NCBI GenBank assembly: GCA_016110215.1
Contig: JADWQD010000004.1
Location: 1,984,001 to 2,048,000, forward strand
DNA: 64,000 bases
Direction: 5' to 3'
Source of the DNA: Capronia americana
Lineage: Eukaryota > Ascomycota > Eurotiomycetes > Chaetothyriales > Herpotrichiellaceae
The stretch's first letter is position 1. Each line of letters begins with the position of its first letter. This document shows, one piece after another, positions 45,156-54,963 of the stretch. The position numbers were made by a program, and so were the translations under genes. Under the pieces are notes generated by a model that worked only from the letters and a program-made list of their open reading frames with translations, was not told the origin of the DNA and did not search any database.

Positions 45156-48100
45156 GACCTTGACAGGACGATAATGGGACAACTGACGGAATGGAGGACG
45201 ATATGAGATTTTCTATGAGGGACGTTTTTTTAGCCTTGCATGTTGGGCGATGGATGTTGAACTTAAAAGCTAGCTGGCCTCGTATCGAAACGGTCTTGGC
45301 TATGACGGCTGAGTGTGCACTGGGTGACTGGCTGATTTACGCAGCCGATCATTGACAGAAGGTCTGGAAGCGCTACGGAGAATCCCGAGCGAGGACCGTG
45401 ACCAGTATGTAAGTGGATGAAAAGTAATTCCAGAACCTGTTACTCTCTACAGAGTAGCTCACCATTAATTCCATGATGGGAGTCAAGCCTACACGAAATC
45501 GAACCATGTTATCCGGGCGTGCCGGGCCAGCGAGATTAAAATGCAAGTACGCACCTGTGTTTGGCCTTCTTGAGTGGTTGACAAACAACGAGTTGGACGT
45601 CGATCAGTTATCGCCAATCCACATGTGCTTTTAATCATACCTTTCTGCTCCCCAAATGCCTGGAGAGGTACTCCCTTTTGTCACCAGCAAACAATACCGA
45701 GGGGTTGACGAGAAAGTCTATCTTCTGTCACGATTTCTGAAGGCGTAGAGAGGGAGGGAGGTGTGGATGCGCATGGCAACATCGTTTCCGGGCGCCCGAG
45801 CTGGTTCACTCTGCTGGGTGGGGCATGAGGAGCCTCGATATTCGGTGTCCTCGAGACAGCGTGTGTCTCTATTGTCGCCTGCCTCACACAGGCCATAATG
45901 GTCAAATGGTCAGCTGCCTGAGCGGTCCTTGATACTTACGTTTCAGAACGGGGTGGTAACGGCTATTCGTTCGCAAGAGTCTTGGGAATACCGTTCAGGG
46001 TCTCTGATAGGCACGTTGCGAGCTCATGCCCAGACAGACCCGACCTCCATCGTTGACTCTTAGGCCCCTCGCATGGACGCGCAACAAGTCGTCGTCAAAC
46101 GTACTCCGTCTTGATCCGGACCTAGGCCGGTGAGCTCGGAATATCGGCTCTGATGGTTCGGAAATGAAGTCCAGTCATCTTCCGATTTCGCAAGCGCACT
46201 TGCCTAACCGTAGGACAGGGCGTTTGGAGAGGGGGGTGTAAACGTAAGCTCTCTCCGCTCCCTGATCACTGGTTGGATGATCCCTTGCCGAGAAAAACGC
46301 CAAGTTCAACGACAGGCTAAAGCTAAAACTGCTTGGCTTGAGACCGGCCAGATTTGACTTTGGTGGCTTGAATCATGCTTAAGAAGACGCTTAAGCATAA
46401 GCTAAGGTCTTTGGGGCCGGCAGGCCACCAACTGACGCTGAGCCACATGAGCCCTCGGAGGAGAAGGGGAACCCATTGCCGTAATCGTATTTTGTGCCAG
46501 GTCAGCTGGACTTGCAATGGCGAGGAAGGAAAGTCAGCTTGTGTCCAGAAAAAGGTGGATTCCCACCCTTTGAGCCGGTCGGGAGACCAAGCATTCCAGG
46601 GAGAGGCGCCATCGACGCCGGGACACAACGTTACGCAAACACCGAGACGCCCAGCAAAACCGCCGACGAGTCAGATCAGGCGGTCAAACCGCGGGTCGTT
46701 AAAACTAAGAACACCAAGAAAATCCAAGAACACCAAGACCATTGGCGTCTTGCTAGTCTCTTGCCAAGTTCTTGTCTTTATCGAGAGGCGATCTGGCCGT
46801 TCCACAACCGTGGCTGGCTGGAAGAGATGGGGCGGTCTTGGGCTCAGATAAGGAGGTGCCTTCGCAGCCAAGGTGAAGACTGTGAGATCTTAGAAGAAGC
46901 AACTATTCTTCCAGGCTCTTCATAATCCTGAAGCAGTAAGCCCGATCCTCTTCACTCAAAGGATGAGAGTCGACGAAATAGTAATGCACACCGCGACCGA
47001 CTCCCTTGGGTGCCCTATCCCGGACGTCCCAGCCGCCAAGCACTGACAAGGGAAATAGTTTGACTAGGGAAGATTTCCAAGGCGTTATGCCCACGATGGA
47101 AATTCCGTTCTTGACTGGGACCGGCTCCTGGTTGTGGACGAAAATTGCAGGCAGTTTATTATTGGCTCGCAGACACGAGGCACCAAGGCCGTCCAAGAAG
47201 CCCCAAGACCCAAGAAGCTTGTTCAATTTCCCACTTTTAGGCAGCCGCCGGTCACCAAGGATTGCCACGGCGGTGGAAACACCGAGCTGCATTCATTGCT
47301 GTGTAGACCGATCCGCCTCTAAAGCAGACACACGATACAGCACACACGCCAACAGAATGTCTGTCACGCAAAGTAGAAATTACGTAGGCTGGAATCTGCG
47401 GGATTAAAGTTACCCTGATGGTTATCGGTATCGGAGGCGTGCTGCCGGTGCACACCTGCCTCGCTTACAGGGAGGCGATCAATCAGTCAGCGGCCACTGG
47501 CCAGGCCTGAGCTAGCGCTGCGGGCGCCGGGTTAAGCATAAGCCTAGTGCCCAAGCTTGACCCGCAGTGGAAGTGGGCACCTTGGATAGGCAAGGCAGGG
47601 GGTCCACCGCTGGGCACAGGGCCAACGCGAGTTCCTCCCACTGCTTCCTTAAGGTTTCTCAAATCGGCGGCACAAAAGTAACCAGAGGCTTGTCCGCCCA
47701 GAACCGAAGTCGTAACACTCCCCTTCCACAGGCCTTATTTTGCACGGCACAGACCCCATCCCGCTCCTCTCCTCTGTCAAAGTCTTGTTTGGATTTCCCG
47801 GCATTTCTTGTCTCTTGTCTCGTCTGTGGAACTGGGTTATTAGAGTCGTCCCTGCTGCCTCTCTCCGAATTCTTGCCCACGTCGAAACGCTCGAGTCCCA
47901 CACGCCTCACACTCACCTCCCACGAGATTTGCAACATCTGAAGATACTCGGAGGACGGGCAACTCTATCCGCGACGCTGCGCCTCAACTGCAAGCCGTAG
48001 GAGGAGGAATCGCACCCAGCCTTTGACCGAGGAAGGTCGCCTAGTCACCAATAGATGTCCGCGGCGAGCTGAAGAGTTTCCGCAGCCACATTCAGCCCGC

Positions 48101-48181
48101 CGCGATCAACACCGCAAGGTGACTTCAAACCGTCCACACTGGGCTCTCTAAGTCCGGCTCTGCTTCTTCCTTTGCGCGACA
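45156..48181. other. Gene-poor region of about 3 kb
   Basis: No complete gene is supported. Around 46300-46450 are short inverted words around GCTTAAGCATAAGC, and near 46700-46735 repeated AAGAACACCAAGA words. The only frame with some protein character is the minus-strand ORF at 46903-47292, listed separately. The right end, pyrimidine-rich, should be the long leader and promoter of the WOPR gene. Confidence 0.45.
46903..47292 (-). CDS. Possible gene fragment, hypothetical protein
   Basis: An ATG frame of 129 residues ends with a protein-like segment (GVHYYFVDSHPLSEEDRAYC, then FRIMKSLEE) after KNGISIVGITPWKSSLVKLF. I recognise no family. It stands alone in a repeat-bearing, gene-poor stretch with no clear upstream exon. 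It may be the remnant of a gene or of a mobile element, or a chance frame. Confidence 0.25.
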   Translation of the reverse strand: MQLGVSTAVAILGDRRLPKSGKLNKLLGSWGFLDGLGASCLRANNKLPAIFVHNQEPVPVKNGISIVGITPWKSSLVKLFPLSVLGGWDVRDRAPKGVGRGVHYYFVDSHPLSEEDRAYCFRIMKSLEE

Positions 48182-49567
48182 ATGGAGACATACAATGGGC
48201 TGGTCCGCACTCCGACGGACGCCATCATCCTCTTCGAAGCCTGCAGGATGGGAATCCTGCCCCGAGTCCAACGGCGTCTATCCGAGAAGGAGCGGCAGTC
48301 GATCAGATCGGGATCAGTATTTGTCTGGGATGAAAGAGAAGCCGGGATGCGGAGGTGGACCGATGGGAAGAGCTGGAGCGCGAGCCGCGTATCAGGCAGC
48401 TTCTTGACATACCGGGAGATGGAAGGGAAACGAGGTGGAAACTCGTACACGAATACTGCAAACCGCGGCGCAAAGACCCCGGAGGGCGGAAACGAAGCTG
48501 CTTCGCAGGACGGTGACGGGGAAGAAGGCCCTGATGGGTACCGGTACAAACCGGACGGGCTTATGAAGCAGTCTTTCAGTATCACGACTTCCACTGGCCA
48601 ACACCTTCATCTCATCAGCTACTACTCCCGGTCTCATCCAACCACTCAAGTTTTGCGACAACCTAGTACGGATCCCAGCCTGGCCAGCATCACACCTGCC
48701 AAAGGCATGTATCCGGAATCGACCATCAACGATCAGTCATCCGTCCCTGCTGTCACCCGCTCACCCATGCTCGGGGCGCCTGGCTATGTCATGAGTCCTG
48801 GAGCCCCGGGATATCACCGACCAGGCCCAGCCTCACCACCCGCATACCTCCCACCCGGCTACATCCCTCACCACGCAGCATACATCTACCCCATCAGTCC
48901 GATGCACACACCACCACCAGGATACCACCTTCAACCCTATCCCATCCACCACGGCTTACCTCCGCTGGCATACGGCGCGGCTCCTTATCATTCACCACAC
49001 GCTCTGCACATGAGTCATGCGCCGCCATCATCTTACGACCAGCGGCCCTTACGGAATTCTGAGCCCCGGGGTTCAGTACCTCCGCCGCCTACGAACTCGG
49101 GGCAAGTCGCGCCAGCGTCGTACTCCATAACACAGCCGCCTATGGCATACCAGTCTAATCCTGCGCCACCTTCAATGCCCCCTCCGGCGCCCGAACAACC
49201 TGTTGAGAATGTTGGCCCTGGACTGCAAATCGACCCCAGACTGACATCAACGGCGAACGGGAGCGACACTCAAGCGAACGGCGTGCCTAGTAGACCGGAA
49301 GAACCCGCGTCGACGGCTCAGCCTTCCGAGTCGACTGCAGTAAGCGCCAGCCAGGCCCCTACCATCAATGCACTCGTCCACAACATCAACACAAATGCCC
49401 CTCCCATAGACAAAGCAAATGACTCGGAAGGGGATCGGCAGGGAAGCACGAGTCCGGGGGGGACGAAGAATGGGGCGCCTCCACAAGACATCCCGAGCGA
49501 GAAGTTGGGGTTCCGGGAGGACAAGAGAGCATTAAGCAAATTGGATCGGGTATTCGCCAAGGTATAG
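48182..49567 (+). CDS. Gti1/Pac2 (WOPR) transcriptional regulator, Ryp1/Wor1/Sge1 type
   Basis: The WOPR family contains DNA-binding master regulators of morphology and host interaction: Wor1 in Candida, Ryp1 in Histoplasma, Sge1 in Fusarium. The 461-residue intronless protein opens with the diagnostic METYNGLVRTPTDAI and LFEACRMGILPRVQRRLSEK. The WOPRa half continues with SGSVFVWDEREAGMRRWTDG, then KSWSASRVSGSFLTYREME (about 44-80). The second WOPR half is seen at KPDGLMKQSFSITT and LHLISYYSR (about 121-150). Between the halves is a short variable loop (TPEGGNEAASQDGDGEEG). The C-terminal two thirds are Pro/Tyr/His-rich and disordered (HPPGY, PPGYIPHHAAYIYP), as in Ryp1-type proteins. The pattern fits Ryp1/Wor1 rather than the Pac2 paralogue. 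A long upstream region suggests complex regulation (inference). Confidence 0.93.
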   Translation: METYNGLVRTPTDAIILFEACRMGILPRVQRRLSEKERQSIRSGSVFVWDEREAGMRRWTDGKSWSASRVSGSFLTYREMEGKRGGNSYTNTANRGAKTPEGGNEAASQDGDGEEGPDGYRYKPDGLMKQSFSITTSTGQHLHLISYYSRSHPTTQVLRQPSTDPSLASITPAKGMYPESTINDQSSVPAVTRSPMLGAPGYVMSPGAPGYHRPGPASPPAYLPPGYIPHHAAYIYPISPMHTPPPGYHLQPYPIHHGLPPLAYGAAPYHSPHALHMSHAPPSSYDQRPLRNSEPRGSVPPPPTNSGQVAPASYSITQPPMAYQSNPAPPSMPPPAPEQPVENVGPGLQIDPRLTSTANGSDTQANGVPSRPEEPASTAQPSESTAVSASQAPTINALVHNINTNAPPIDKANDSEGDRQGSTSPGGTKNGAPPQDIPSEKLGFREDKRALSKLDRVFAKV

Positions 49568-50462
49568 ACGGAGGAGCACGCTTCGGCATCCATTGAGAGG
49601 AGTATTGTTATCGCATTAGCGGGAAGTCGTGCAAAAGTCAAGCGTCTCAATGTTTCGTCGCATTAAATTCGGCGCCAACGGTTTGTGGGTTTAAGAGGAG
49701 GATTATTCCTAGTATGTGCATGAGTTACGAGCGCTTATGATGGCCATATTTCTCTACACAAGTTTTATTTCTGTTTAACCGATGAGCTGAGGGTTGAAGA
49801 TGTGGAAAGTCAGAAGTCAGACTCGGGGTCAAATGTGTTCTAAGGAGAGCATGTCTGAGATACAGTAAATCTGTACGGTTGCACCACACGAGTATGTACT
49901 GTCACCTGTGTAGTACCGAAGATCGAACTATGTAGCATACTCGATCAATCTGGAAGCTCTGTTGCGATACTACCACCGCATCCACGCCTGGCAGGGGCGG
50001 AGGAGAAGTGCCAAATGCAGGCAAATATCCGGCAGTACATATCCTTATTGCATCCTGGCCTGTTGAGAGGAGAGCAGAGCAGAGCAGGAAGCCCAGTTGC
50101 TGACATATGTAGTACTGACCGATCGGGCTACGCATGTAACACGGGTGAAACGCAAGTCAGCCAGACTCGGGTTTCTAGACGTGGCATTCCATATTATAAC
50201 CACTCAAGAGGATGGGCGCAAACCTCAATCAGCGATGGGCTGCCTCGCTGTGGTGGTCTGGGCATGGCATGATGGCGAAGAAGACAAGCATCTGTCGAAT
50301 TAACGAGGGGAATGATAGGAACTAACTATAGATAGATTCCCAGGTGTCGGATCGACTGATTGCCGAAACCAACGCTTTTAGAAAGTAGCGAACATTCCTC
50401 ATGCTGCCTCGATCCCGCGCCAGTTCATCATGATGCGCCGCTCACACCGTCCACTCTCCGAG
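49568..50462. other. Intergenic region between two converging genes
   Basis: No gene is supported. The region holds the 3' flanks of the WOPR gene and of the small secreted-protein gene. Several GTAC words occur near 49870-50040. Confidence 0.45.
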
Positions 50463-51067
50463 TCACAGGTCTCTCTTCTTGGCCGCCGGTGTTGTCGTGC
50501 TGCCTGTCTGCTGGGAAAGCGTCGCTTCGGTTCCCGACATGGGAGAAATAGTGGCCACGGGGCTCGATACGGGGACCTTTATCAAATGACACACCACACA
50601 GATGGCAGGATTCTTGCTCAGGTTCACGATGGACTCCACAGTGTTCCTCGGCTTTCTGCCCAGTTCAGTGTGCAAGTCACAGACTAGAAGACCTCTTTGA
50701 GCGAGCCCTAGGGCGCTGGTGGTGAAAATACATTGAAGGTCCAGGAAAGTTCTGTCGCTCGTTGCGCGCAGGAGCAGGGTGGAGAGAAGAGCGCCGAGGA
50801 CGGGTTTGCCGAATGTGAAGGCGCCCTTGGTGCCGGCGTCGTGGGTGACGATGAGTTTGAGCGCGCAGGGGAGGGAGCCCTCGACACGGGTCCGGGAGCC
50901 GGCTTGTAGTCGGTCGCCGGACAGCTGTGTCGGCTGAGACGGTTCGGTTAGTTATAGTATTGATCGGGACAGGGGAGAGTTCTGGTCAAACGTACGGCTT
51001 CGTGGCTGTCCGCAATGACATGGACAGCAAGCGGGAATGCGGCAATGGCGACGGGTGAGAAGTGCAT
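50463..51067 (-). CDS. Predicted small secreted protein, two exons
   Basis: Two minus-strand exons, 51067-50996 and 50933-50463, join in phase 0 to give 180 residues. The intron is 62 bp with a strong GTACGT donor, an ACTAACC branch and a CTCAG acceptor. Exon 1 is almost exactly a signal peptide: MHFSPVAIAAFPLAV, then HVIADSHEA, suggesting cleavage around residue 19-24. The mature part has five cysteines (about 47, 92, 109, 136 and 139), a hydrophobic middle (GKPVLGALLSTLLLRA) and a Ser/Thr-rich basic end (TTTPAAKKRDL). I recognise no domain. Size, signal peptide and cysteines fit the general class of small secreted fungal proteins. The odd cysteine count may mean that the 3' end is spliced differently. 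The gene is not visible as one ATG frame because the second exon has few start codons. Confidence 0.5.
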
Positions 51068-52441
51068 CTCGCGTTTGAAGTGTTACCGTTAGGGATTGAA
51101 GTTGAGTGTCGAGGAACTGACGATACTCTCGGAGTTGAGGGAGGCAATTCTGCCACGCAGTCGGTGAACGGTCTTGGATTGCCGTTTCGTTCGTGTTCCT
51201 GGCGATATGAAGCAGGAATCCGCCGCCCTGGGGTGCATTGCCATCTTTATATCCTTCGAGCCGTCGTCGAGGTGAGGCTGTACAAGAAGATGCGCAGGGC
51301 AGGTAGGGGCATATTGCCATTGCTACACCGTCGGTCAATAGCCCACTCTCTCAGAAGCCCAGTATATTAGTAAGTCCACTCTCTCAGTCTATCTAGAGGA
51401 TTTGAGACCGAGACGCTGATGCCAGACTGCTCACCCACAAAGCGTATCAGACTGCTGGTCTCGTGTGAGTCGAATACAATAGGACATTGGCACAGGTCTT
51501 GTCGCTGACGAGCCGCCCTGGGGTACATATATATCGCGATGTGCCTGCCAATAAGACCACTAGGCCAGGAAGCAACCATCGACACACTCTCTGGCTCGGC
51601 CGACCACAAAGTTTCCCAATAAAGCAAGTGCCAATTGCCTGCGGAGGTCCGTCAGATGGACTAAGCTGCATGAAGGATGCAAGCTTGCCAGAAGAAATCG
51701 AGTTACTGCATCTGGAAAGTGTTGCTCGTGCGACGGTTCGCGTCCGATCATAATTATCATTCCGATCGGAGAAAGAAAGAGTTCTGGGGCAGTTGCTGGT
51801 TTCGATCCATCCATCCCGTCCGGGCGTTGGATTCAGCGACAGGAAGCACCAGACGAGGACGGGACGAAGAAATCAGCTGGGTTCTCCGCTTCCCCCCGAG
51901 TTCTGAAGCTCGGGCTCAAACGTCCATTGGTTTCCGAAGCTCATCATCTATTACATGCTCACCTTGAGGATCTAGAGTCCTATGTTCGTAAGCCTCAGAT
52001 GCGATTTCACTACTCGATATTTCCACTATCTTTGCGAACCCAAGCGAAGCGTCGGTTGATCGATCTCCCCGCTTCCCTAGACAAAGGCTTCACTGAGCCA
52101 CTGAGAGCTTGTCTGTGGCTGGTGAGGCGGTGCTGCCTGCCCCTGCAGCATCGCCGGCGCCTCGGCCAATGTCCTCCCACACTACCAAACGACCGTCCCA
52201 ATTCCCATGCAGGGCTGCAGTGTCTTTCCTACGGATCTGCAGAAGTTGACCAATCACCAAGGCCGCGTGCTCCAGCCTCAGTGATGATATTGCTCAAGAA
52301 GATGGCCCTCATACTATTAGAGGAGCACATATGTCTCCGGGTTGAAAAAGGGCCCCAGGTGAGGGCGATGTGAATGCAACTTGACGTCCTGGCTGTTTAT
52401 CTTTCTGTGCTTCTTTGGACATCCGTCCCCAGTTGAAAGCC
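51068..52441. other. Intergenic region upstream of the HET-domain gene
   Basis: This region lies between two divergent genes and should include both promoters. A plus-strand frame at 51927-52373 is Leu/Arg-rich with no domain and ends before the HET start. An additional 5' exon of the HET gene cannot be excluded, because a CCCCAG acceptor-like site lies just before its ATG at 52442. Confidence 0.4.
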
Positions 52442-54781
52442 ATGATCTTGTCTAAGAAGTCCTTACTCTGTCTGAAGTGTCGGCGCACTGGACACATTGC
52501 CAGCAAGTGCAAACAAGAATACGACGGCGACTACTACGACTGGTTTGTGTCGTCCGAGCGAGCTAGCTTCGAAACGGACTTCGCACAATCGAAGCAGAGG
52601 CTCTGCAAGCGATGCTCCGATCTGAATCTCGTCCGTCTTTTAGAGCAAGATATCCCGTGGGCGACGGCATTGGAAAGGGGCGAGCACCATAAATGGGGAG
52701 CATACACTCGCAACCTTGGCAAGGCCGGAAAGGTCAGATTTCGCAAAGACTGCCCCTTATGTCGATGTCTTTTCGCCTTGACTCCGACGCCGGAGTCCGA
52801 CGACCAGGAAATCCTGATGTTGCCAAATTGGAACATGAATCGTTTGGAGGGTGGAGTGGCCATGAACACACCAGAAAAGCGTCGCTCGGCAAGAGGCATC
52901 CTCTTGACACTCGCCCGGCCCGATGAGATTGATTTCTCCAAAGATTCAATCATGGACCGAGGCGACTGCCTGACAATCGTACAGGAGGATTTGAGCGACA
53001 AGAAATGCGCGCTTGGTGGTCGGCGGATAGGGAGCACGATCAACTTCGACCTCATTCATCAATGGCTCGCTGGTTGCTCCATGTTACACCCTATCACCTG
53101 CATGCCAATGTGGAATGAAGGGCTTCGAATGATTCGCTTGGTCGATGTTGACGCGAGAGCCGTCGTACATCATCCCGGGACACCGTGTGATTACATTGCG
53201 CTGAGCTACGTTCTTGGAGGCGTCGACCAGGTTGTCTGTAAGCCAGGTCCCTTGCCAGAAAAGCTTCCACCGACGATCGAAGACTCGATTACGCTCGTCC
53301 GCCGACTCGGAAAGCGGTATCTCTGGGTGGACACTTTATGCATCGACCAGTCGGAGAGCAAAGAGAAATACGCCCAAATCAACAAAATGGACATCATCTA
53401 CCGCGGCGCCTACGCCACCGTTGTTTCACTGTCTGGCACATCTGCGGACTCGGGATTGCCTCGTCTCGGACGACACACTCCCTGCACGCCTCAGCTCAGC
53501 TGTCGCATTGGCGACAAAACCCTAGTGACACTTATGCCAACGCTGTCGCAGCAGATTTTCACCTGTCGCTGGGGAAGTCGTGCCTGGACTTTGCAAGAAG
53601 CCCTGTTATCACGCCGGTGCATCTACCTGAGCGATCAACAGATGTATTTCGAATGCAACGCGATGCAGTGCTGCGAGTCGATTGACGAGTCCCACTCATG
53701 GATCCACAACAGCCTTCGAGACACCGACTTCCTGGTGGATGGGCACTTGGAGCCAGTGGTCGGTGCTGGTGTCTTGCGGAGCCCGTTTACTGGGACGTCC
53801 GAGTCGATAGGAAGTGATCGATTGCAGATGTACATCGTGCTGACGAACCTGTACAACTATCGCTACATGACGTACCAGTCCGACGCACTTAATGCCTTTT
53901 CCGGCAATCTTCAGTATCTGAACGAAGTGGCCTACCCTCGAGGCTTCTTCTGGGGTCTCCCTCTAGAGGATTTTAACTGGGCACTGTCATGGGTAAGCCG
54001 CGGAGACACCAAACGGAGAAACGGCTTTCCTTCTTGGTCTTGGGCAGGCTGGCAGGGCCGCAAGTGGGGTGGAGAGGTGTTTGACACGAGGAATCCGCAC
54101 AAATGGCCGACATTCTTGCGAGTCTTCAAGCTATATTGTGGGGAGCTTCAGCTGCTGTTCAATGCTGAACATCATCTCCAAGAACTCGAATCCAGCACCG
54201 AGGACGCTCCTGGCGACCACCTTCTGCGTGCCGCGAGGACGAGCCTGGCCCCCTTTCAGCCCCAAAGAAACCACGAATTGTCGGATGCCCAGCTTCTCGT
54301 GATCGAAGGAATTACACTGACATTTCATCCCGATTGTTCTGGCACTTGTGGCTACGACGATGATGGATATGTCTACTATGAGCAGGCGATCCAGACATCT
54401 GGCGACGACAACGCTCTGTATCCAGTGGACTGTCTCCTGCATGCTCTGGTTTACGACGAGGAGCTCGAGCGTCTCTCCGCAGTGGACGCGCCACACTCTT
54501 TTCTACTTCTGGGCCGACAGCGGCACCGGGGTTGGGTATGGTTTACTTTGATGACGCTGAAGATGGCGACAGAAGGGGTAGAAGCAAACCCACATCAGGA
54601 GGAACCGAGTACTGAAGGGAAAAGGCACATGGAGGTCGACACGAACGGGGCGGACAGATCGAACTTGCAGACGGAAATCATGGCCCGGGGTACCATCGTA
54701 CATTTGATGGTGCTTGAAGAAGACGTCTCCAGGGTCATGTCCGCGCTGAGGCCCGAGAAGAAGAGGATCATCTTGGCTTAG
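52442..54781 (+). CDS. HET-domain (heterokaryon incompatibility) protein with N-terminal CCHC zinc knuckle
   Basis: HET-domain proteins in filamentous fungi trigger or regulate cell death after fusion of incompatible strains, and many more have no known partner. The 779-residue protein starts with a CCHC zinc knuckle, CLKCRRTGHIASKC (Cys10, Cys13, His18, Cys23). A Cys-rich pre-HET segment follows (LCKRCSDLNLVRLLE, CPLCRCLFAL). The HET domain occupies about 248-385, with YIALSYVLGGVDQ, RRLGKRYLWVDTLCIDQ, IYRGAYATVVSLSG and SRAWTLQEALLSRR. The C-terminal part carries the usual PSWSWAGWQG motif and ends without a second effector domain. The start is the first ATG; the frame also extends nine codons upstream to a TTG, and an unseen 5' exon is possible. 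Zinc knuckles are more typical of Gag-like and RNA-binding proteins, so this pairing is worth noting. Confidence 0.9.
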   Translation: MILSKKSLLCLKCRRTGHIASKCKQEYDGDYYDWFVSSERASFETDFAQSKQRLCKRCSDLNLVRLLEQDIPWATALERGEHHKWGAYTRNLGKAGKVRFRKDCPLCRCLFALTPTPESDDQEILMLPNWNMNRLEGGVAMNTPEKRRSARGILLTLARPDEIDFSKDSIMDRGDCLTIVQEDLSDKKCALGGRRIGSTINFDLIHQWLAGCSMLHPITCMPMWNEGLRMIRLVDVDARAVVHHPGTPCDYIALSYVLGGVDQVVCKPGPLPEKLPPTIEDSITLVRRLGKRYLWVDTLCIDQSESKEKYAQINKMDIIYRGAYATVVSLSGTSADSGLPRLGRHTPCTPQLSCRIGDKTLVTLMPTLSQQIFTCRWGSRAWTLQEALLSRRCIYLSDQQMYFECNAMQCCESIDESHSWIHNSLRDTDFLVDGHLEPVVGAGVLRSPFTGTSESIGSDRLQMYIVLTNLYNYRYMTYQSDALNAFSGNLQYLNEVAYPRGFFWGLPLEDFNWALSWVSRGDTKRRNGFPSWSWAGWQGRKWGGEVFDTRNPHKWPTFLRVFKLYCGELQLLFNAEHHLQELESSTEDAPGDHLLRAARTSLAPFQPQRNHELSDAQLLVIEGITLTFHPDCSGTCGYDDDGYVYYEQAIQTSGDDNALYPVDCLLHALVYDEELERLSAVDAPHSFLLLGRQRHRGWVWFTLMTLKMATEGVEANPHQEEPSTEGKRHMEVDTNGADRSNLQTEIMARGTIVHLMVLEEDVSRVMSALRPEKKRIILA

Positions 54782-54963
54782 GAACCAGGAGTTGGATTGC
54801 CGGGTCACTATGTACAACTCAAGGGTAGCGTTAAGGGGCTTCCGGAAGAATAGTTTCGCCGTTCCGTGGCTCATCGCGTCGCTTTCCGCAGGTCGCGCCA
54901 AACTTTTTGTGTATTTCAATTGAACAACCTCCCCGTGGCTGCTGATATTTACTTGTCTGCGTG

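Noticed and set aside
45440..45540. tRNA-like T-loop word (GGTTCGATTTCG on the minus strand)
   Set aside because: No matching acceptor stem, D-arm or anticodon arm can be folded around it. No other tRNA was seen in the window.
42560..49742. Shared 15-mer TTACGAGCGCTTATG near 42562 and 49726
   Set aside because: A few shared 15-mers are expected by chance in 64 kb, and the flanks do not match, so it is not evidence of a repeat.
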